A DNA stretch of 7,680 nt, from NCBI GenBank assembly GCA_021783175.1, contig JAJXUF010000144.1, positions 1 through 7,680 of the forward strand, read 5' to 3'. The DNA is from Pseudomonadota bacterium (lineage in GTDB: Bacteria > Pseudomonadota > Gammaproteobacteria > Acidiferrobacterales > UBA6901). The translations under genes and the position numbers were made by a program. The notes beneath the pieces were generated by a model, which did no database searches, was not told where the DNA came from, and worked only from the letters and a program-made list of their open reading frames with translations. Positions 6,180-7,680 of this stretch are shown here, piece after piece (position 1 is the stretch's first letter; each line of letters opens with the position of its first letter).

Positions 6180-7445
6180 ATGAAGGTAAAAGCTCTAGCT
6201 CTTGCACTCTTAACTGCGTCCCTGGTAAACACAGGACACGCGGCAGAGGGTCCCGTCCCTGTTGGCATTCCGCGCCTCGACCATGTTTTCCTCATCATGT
6301 TGGAAAATCACGGGTACAGCCAGGTCCTCAATAACCCTAACATGCCGTTCATCAACCAGTTGGCGCAGTCTGCCAATCTGGCGACGAACTACTTCGCTGT
6401 AGGACATCCGAGCCTCACCAACTATCTCGAGGTAGTCGGCGGTTCGAACTTCGGCGTGCTGACCGATAACCCGCCCGATTGGCACGATAGCTCGTGCCTT
6501 ACCAATCTTGCGTTGGGCACCGCGGCAACAGACAACCCGCCAAGCCCGTCGGTTTGCCCCATCTCGGGTATCGGCACTGATGCCGCAACACCGGTCCTAG
6601 ACACCACGAACGAAACCCAGGGACTTCCTGGCGAGATCAACATTGACGGAGTTCAGTCACTCTCGGCCTCAAATAACATTGACGGCATGACGATCGTCGA
6701 CCAACTTGTGGCCTCAAATTACAGCTGGAAGAGTTATCAGGAGAACATGCCGTCGGTAGGCGCAGACAAGGTGAACTACAGCGACGGTTTCTTCACCAAC
6801 CTCACGGACTTTTCCCAATTTCAGCCGACAGTGAATCCACCGCTTGCGCAGAGCGATATCGTTCAGCTTTATGCGGCCAAACACGTTCCTTTTGTCTATT
6901 TTCGGAGCGTGCAGGAGGGGACTGACCCCCGAAACAGCCTGCACAACATCGTGGGTTTCAACGGTGACCGCGGTCTTTTCGCCGATCTGCGCTCCGGACA
7001 TGTGCCGAACTTCTCGTTTATCGCGCCGAATCAGTGCGACGACCAACACGGTCAAGGCAATGCCGGTCCCCTGTGCAATTATGATCCGAACGACAACGGC
7101 ACGCAGGACGGCCTGAATCCCGCCCTGATGATGCGCGGCGATATGACCGTTCGTAATCTGGTGACGGCGATCAAACGCTCGCCCGTTTGGCAGCATGGCA
7201 AGAATGCCATCATCATTGTCTGGGACGAAAACGACTACAGCCTGGCGCCCAACATCAACCAGGTCGCACTGATCGTCGACACCAGCTACGGCGTTCACGG
7301 CGTACAGAGCGGAAACCGCTACAATCACTTTTCGCTTCTGAAGTCGCTCGACGCGGGTTTCCGGCTTCCGTGCCTGAATCATGCTTGTGACGCCGGCGTC
7401 AACGTAATGTCGGACCTGTTCGCCAACGATCACAATCCGTTTTGA
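6180..7445 (+). CDS. Secreted PF04185-type phosphoesterase (acid phosphatase-like)
   Basis: A 421-residue exported phosphoesterase of the same superfamily as the gene at 2397-4091, but shorter and clearly divergent, so not a recent duplicate. A signal peptide ends at about A21-A22 (TGHAA|EG). The active-site opening is LDHVFLIMLENHGYSQVL (33-50) with E42-N43. GHPSLTNYLEVVGG (75-88) carries S78, the likely nucleophile. IIIVWDENDYS (344-354) supplies acidic metal ligands at D349-E350. YNHFSLLKSLDAGF (381-394), with H383, is the usual C-terminal motif of phosphatases in this family. Cysteine pairs at 106/126, 286/299 and 398/403 suggest disulfides in the periplasm or outside the cell. The ATG at 6180 has AGAGG 7 nt upstream. 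A candidate Pho box lies about 100 bp upstream and an intrinsic terminator directly downstream, so it is probably transcribed alone. Substrate is unknown. Confidence 0.9.
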   Translation: MKVKALALALLTASLVNTGHAAEGPVPVGIPRLDHVFLIMLENHGYSQVLNNPNMPFINQLAQSANLATNYFAVGHPSLTNYLEVVGGSNFGVLTDNPPDWHDSSCLTNLALGTAATDNPPSPSVCPISGIGTDAATPVLDTTNETQGLPGEINIDGVQSLSASNNIDGMTIVDQLVASNYSWKSYQENMPSVGADKVNYSDGFFTNLTDFSQFQPTVNPPLAQSDIVQLYAAKHVPFVYFRSVQEGTDPRNSLHNIVGFNGDRGLFADLRSGHVPNFSFIAPNQCDDQHGQGNAGPLCNYDPNDNGTQDGLNPALMMRGDMTVRNLVTAIKRSPVWQHGKNAIIIVWDENDYSLAPNINQVALIVDTSYGVHGVQSGNRYNHFSLLKSLDAGFRLPCLNHACDAGVNVMSDLFANDHNPF

Positions 7446-7453
7446 TTCATCCA

Positions 7454-7486
7454 GCCCCGGGAGTCTCTAGACTCCCGGGGCCTTTT
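7454..7486 (+). terminator. Intrinsic terminator of second phosphoesterase gene
   Basis: GCCCCGGGAGTC (7454-7465) pairs perfectly with GACTCCCGGGGC (7470-7481) around the tetraloop TCTA, and CTTTT follows directly. It starts 8 bp after the stop codon. A strong GC stem with a short U-tract is the standard form of a Rho-independent terminator. Confidence 0.9.
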
Positions 7487-7636
7487 CACAGCGTGGTACG
7501 CAAGCGTGACCTGCCCGGCAGTTTTCGGACCACGTAATTCTTGACAAGATGGCCCTCGAAGGCAAGTGAGGAGCCCGTGAAGTAGACCCGGCTCAGTAAC
7601 GTTTTCTTGGATTAAGTCGGAAATCTTTTTGCCGCT

Positions 7637-7642
7637 TATAAT
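7637..7642 (+). promoter_or_regulatory. Possible -10 element of a gene beyond the right edge
   Basis: TATAAT matches the sigma-70 -10 consensus exactly. The best -35 candidate, TTAAGT at 7613-7618 (18-bp spacing), matches only three of six positions. An ATG at 7672 near the edge has no clear ribosome site. The rest of 7487-7680 shows no gene. Confidence 0.25.
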
Positions 7643-7680
7643 AAATTGACTCGCAGGCTACAAGCGGACTGATGTCGGAG

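Noticed and set aside
6714..7433. 239-codon minus-strand open frame
   Set aside because: Entirely antisense to the second phosphoesterase gene, whose catalytic motifs are intact.
7541..7546. TTGACA as a -35 element
   Set aside because: The hexamer at the right distance (around 7564) is AGTGAG, not a -10 element.

Overview
The window looks like chromosomal DNA from a Gram-negative proteobacterium, most likely beta- or gammaproteobacterial. It carries a fragment of a type II secretion (GspC-like) inner-membrane protein, a membrane-anchored DsbA-like thiol oxidoreductase, a lipobox lipoprotein, a periplasmic di-haem cytochrome c peroxidase and two secreted phosphoesterases. Family assignments come from reading translated motifs, not from a database search. 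I see no mobile element, CRISPR array, tRNA or rRNA.

Left part (1-1583, all minus strand): reading leftwards there is a small Ser-rich, eight-cysteine lipoprotein (1320-1583). A gap of about 230 bp follows, then a tight pair: a DsbA-like oxidoreductase (460-1092) and a GspC-like protein (1-444) that runs off the left edge. Both genes of the pair appear to start at TTG behind strong AGGAG Shine-Dalgarno sites, and only 15 bp separate them, so they are probably one operon. The GspC-like reading frame is open to the window edge and has no stop codon here.

Central gap (1584-2396): about 810 bp with no gene I can support. It separates the leftward and rightward gene sets and holds two near-perfect palindromes. 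One lies about 100 bp upstream of the first phosphoesterase gene.

Right part (2397-7486, all plus strand): a secreted PF04185-type phosphoesterase (phospholipase C / acid phosphatase superfamily) is followed by a strong GC-rich hairpin. Next comes a di-haem cytochrome c peroxidase of the CCP/MauG family, then a 540-bp intergenic region, then a second, divergent PF04185 phosphoesterase, closed by a textbook intrinsic terminator. Upstream of the second phosphoesterase I read a candidate Pho box with a correctly spaced -10 element. Its layout matches that of E. coli phoA and suggests control by phosphate limitation. The last 200 bp hold at most a weak promoter for a gene beyond the right edge.

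How the genes may fit together (inference): nearly all products are exported and several are cysteine-containing, so a periplasmic disulfide oxidase is a sensible neighbour. The phosphoesterases are the kind of enzyme that type II systems export and that bacteria use to scavenge phosphate. The role of the peroxidase between two phosphoesterases is not evident from sequence.
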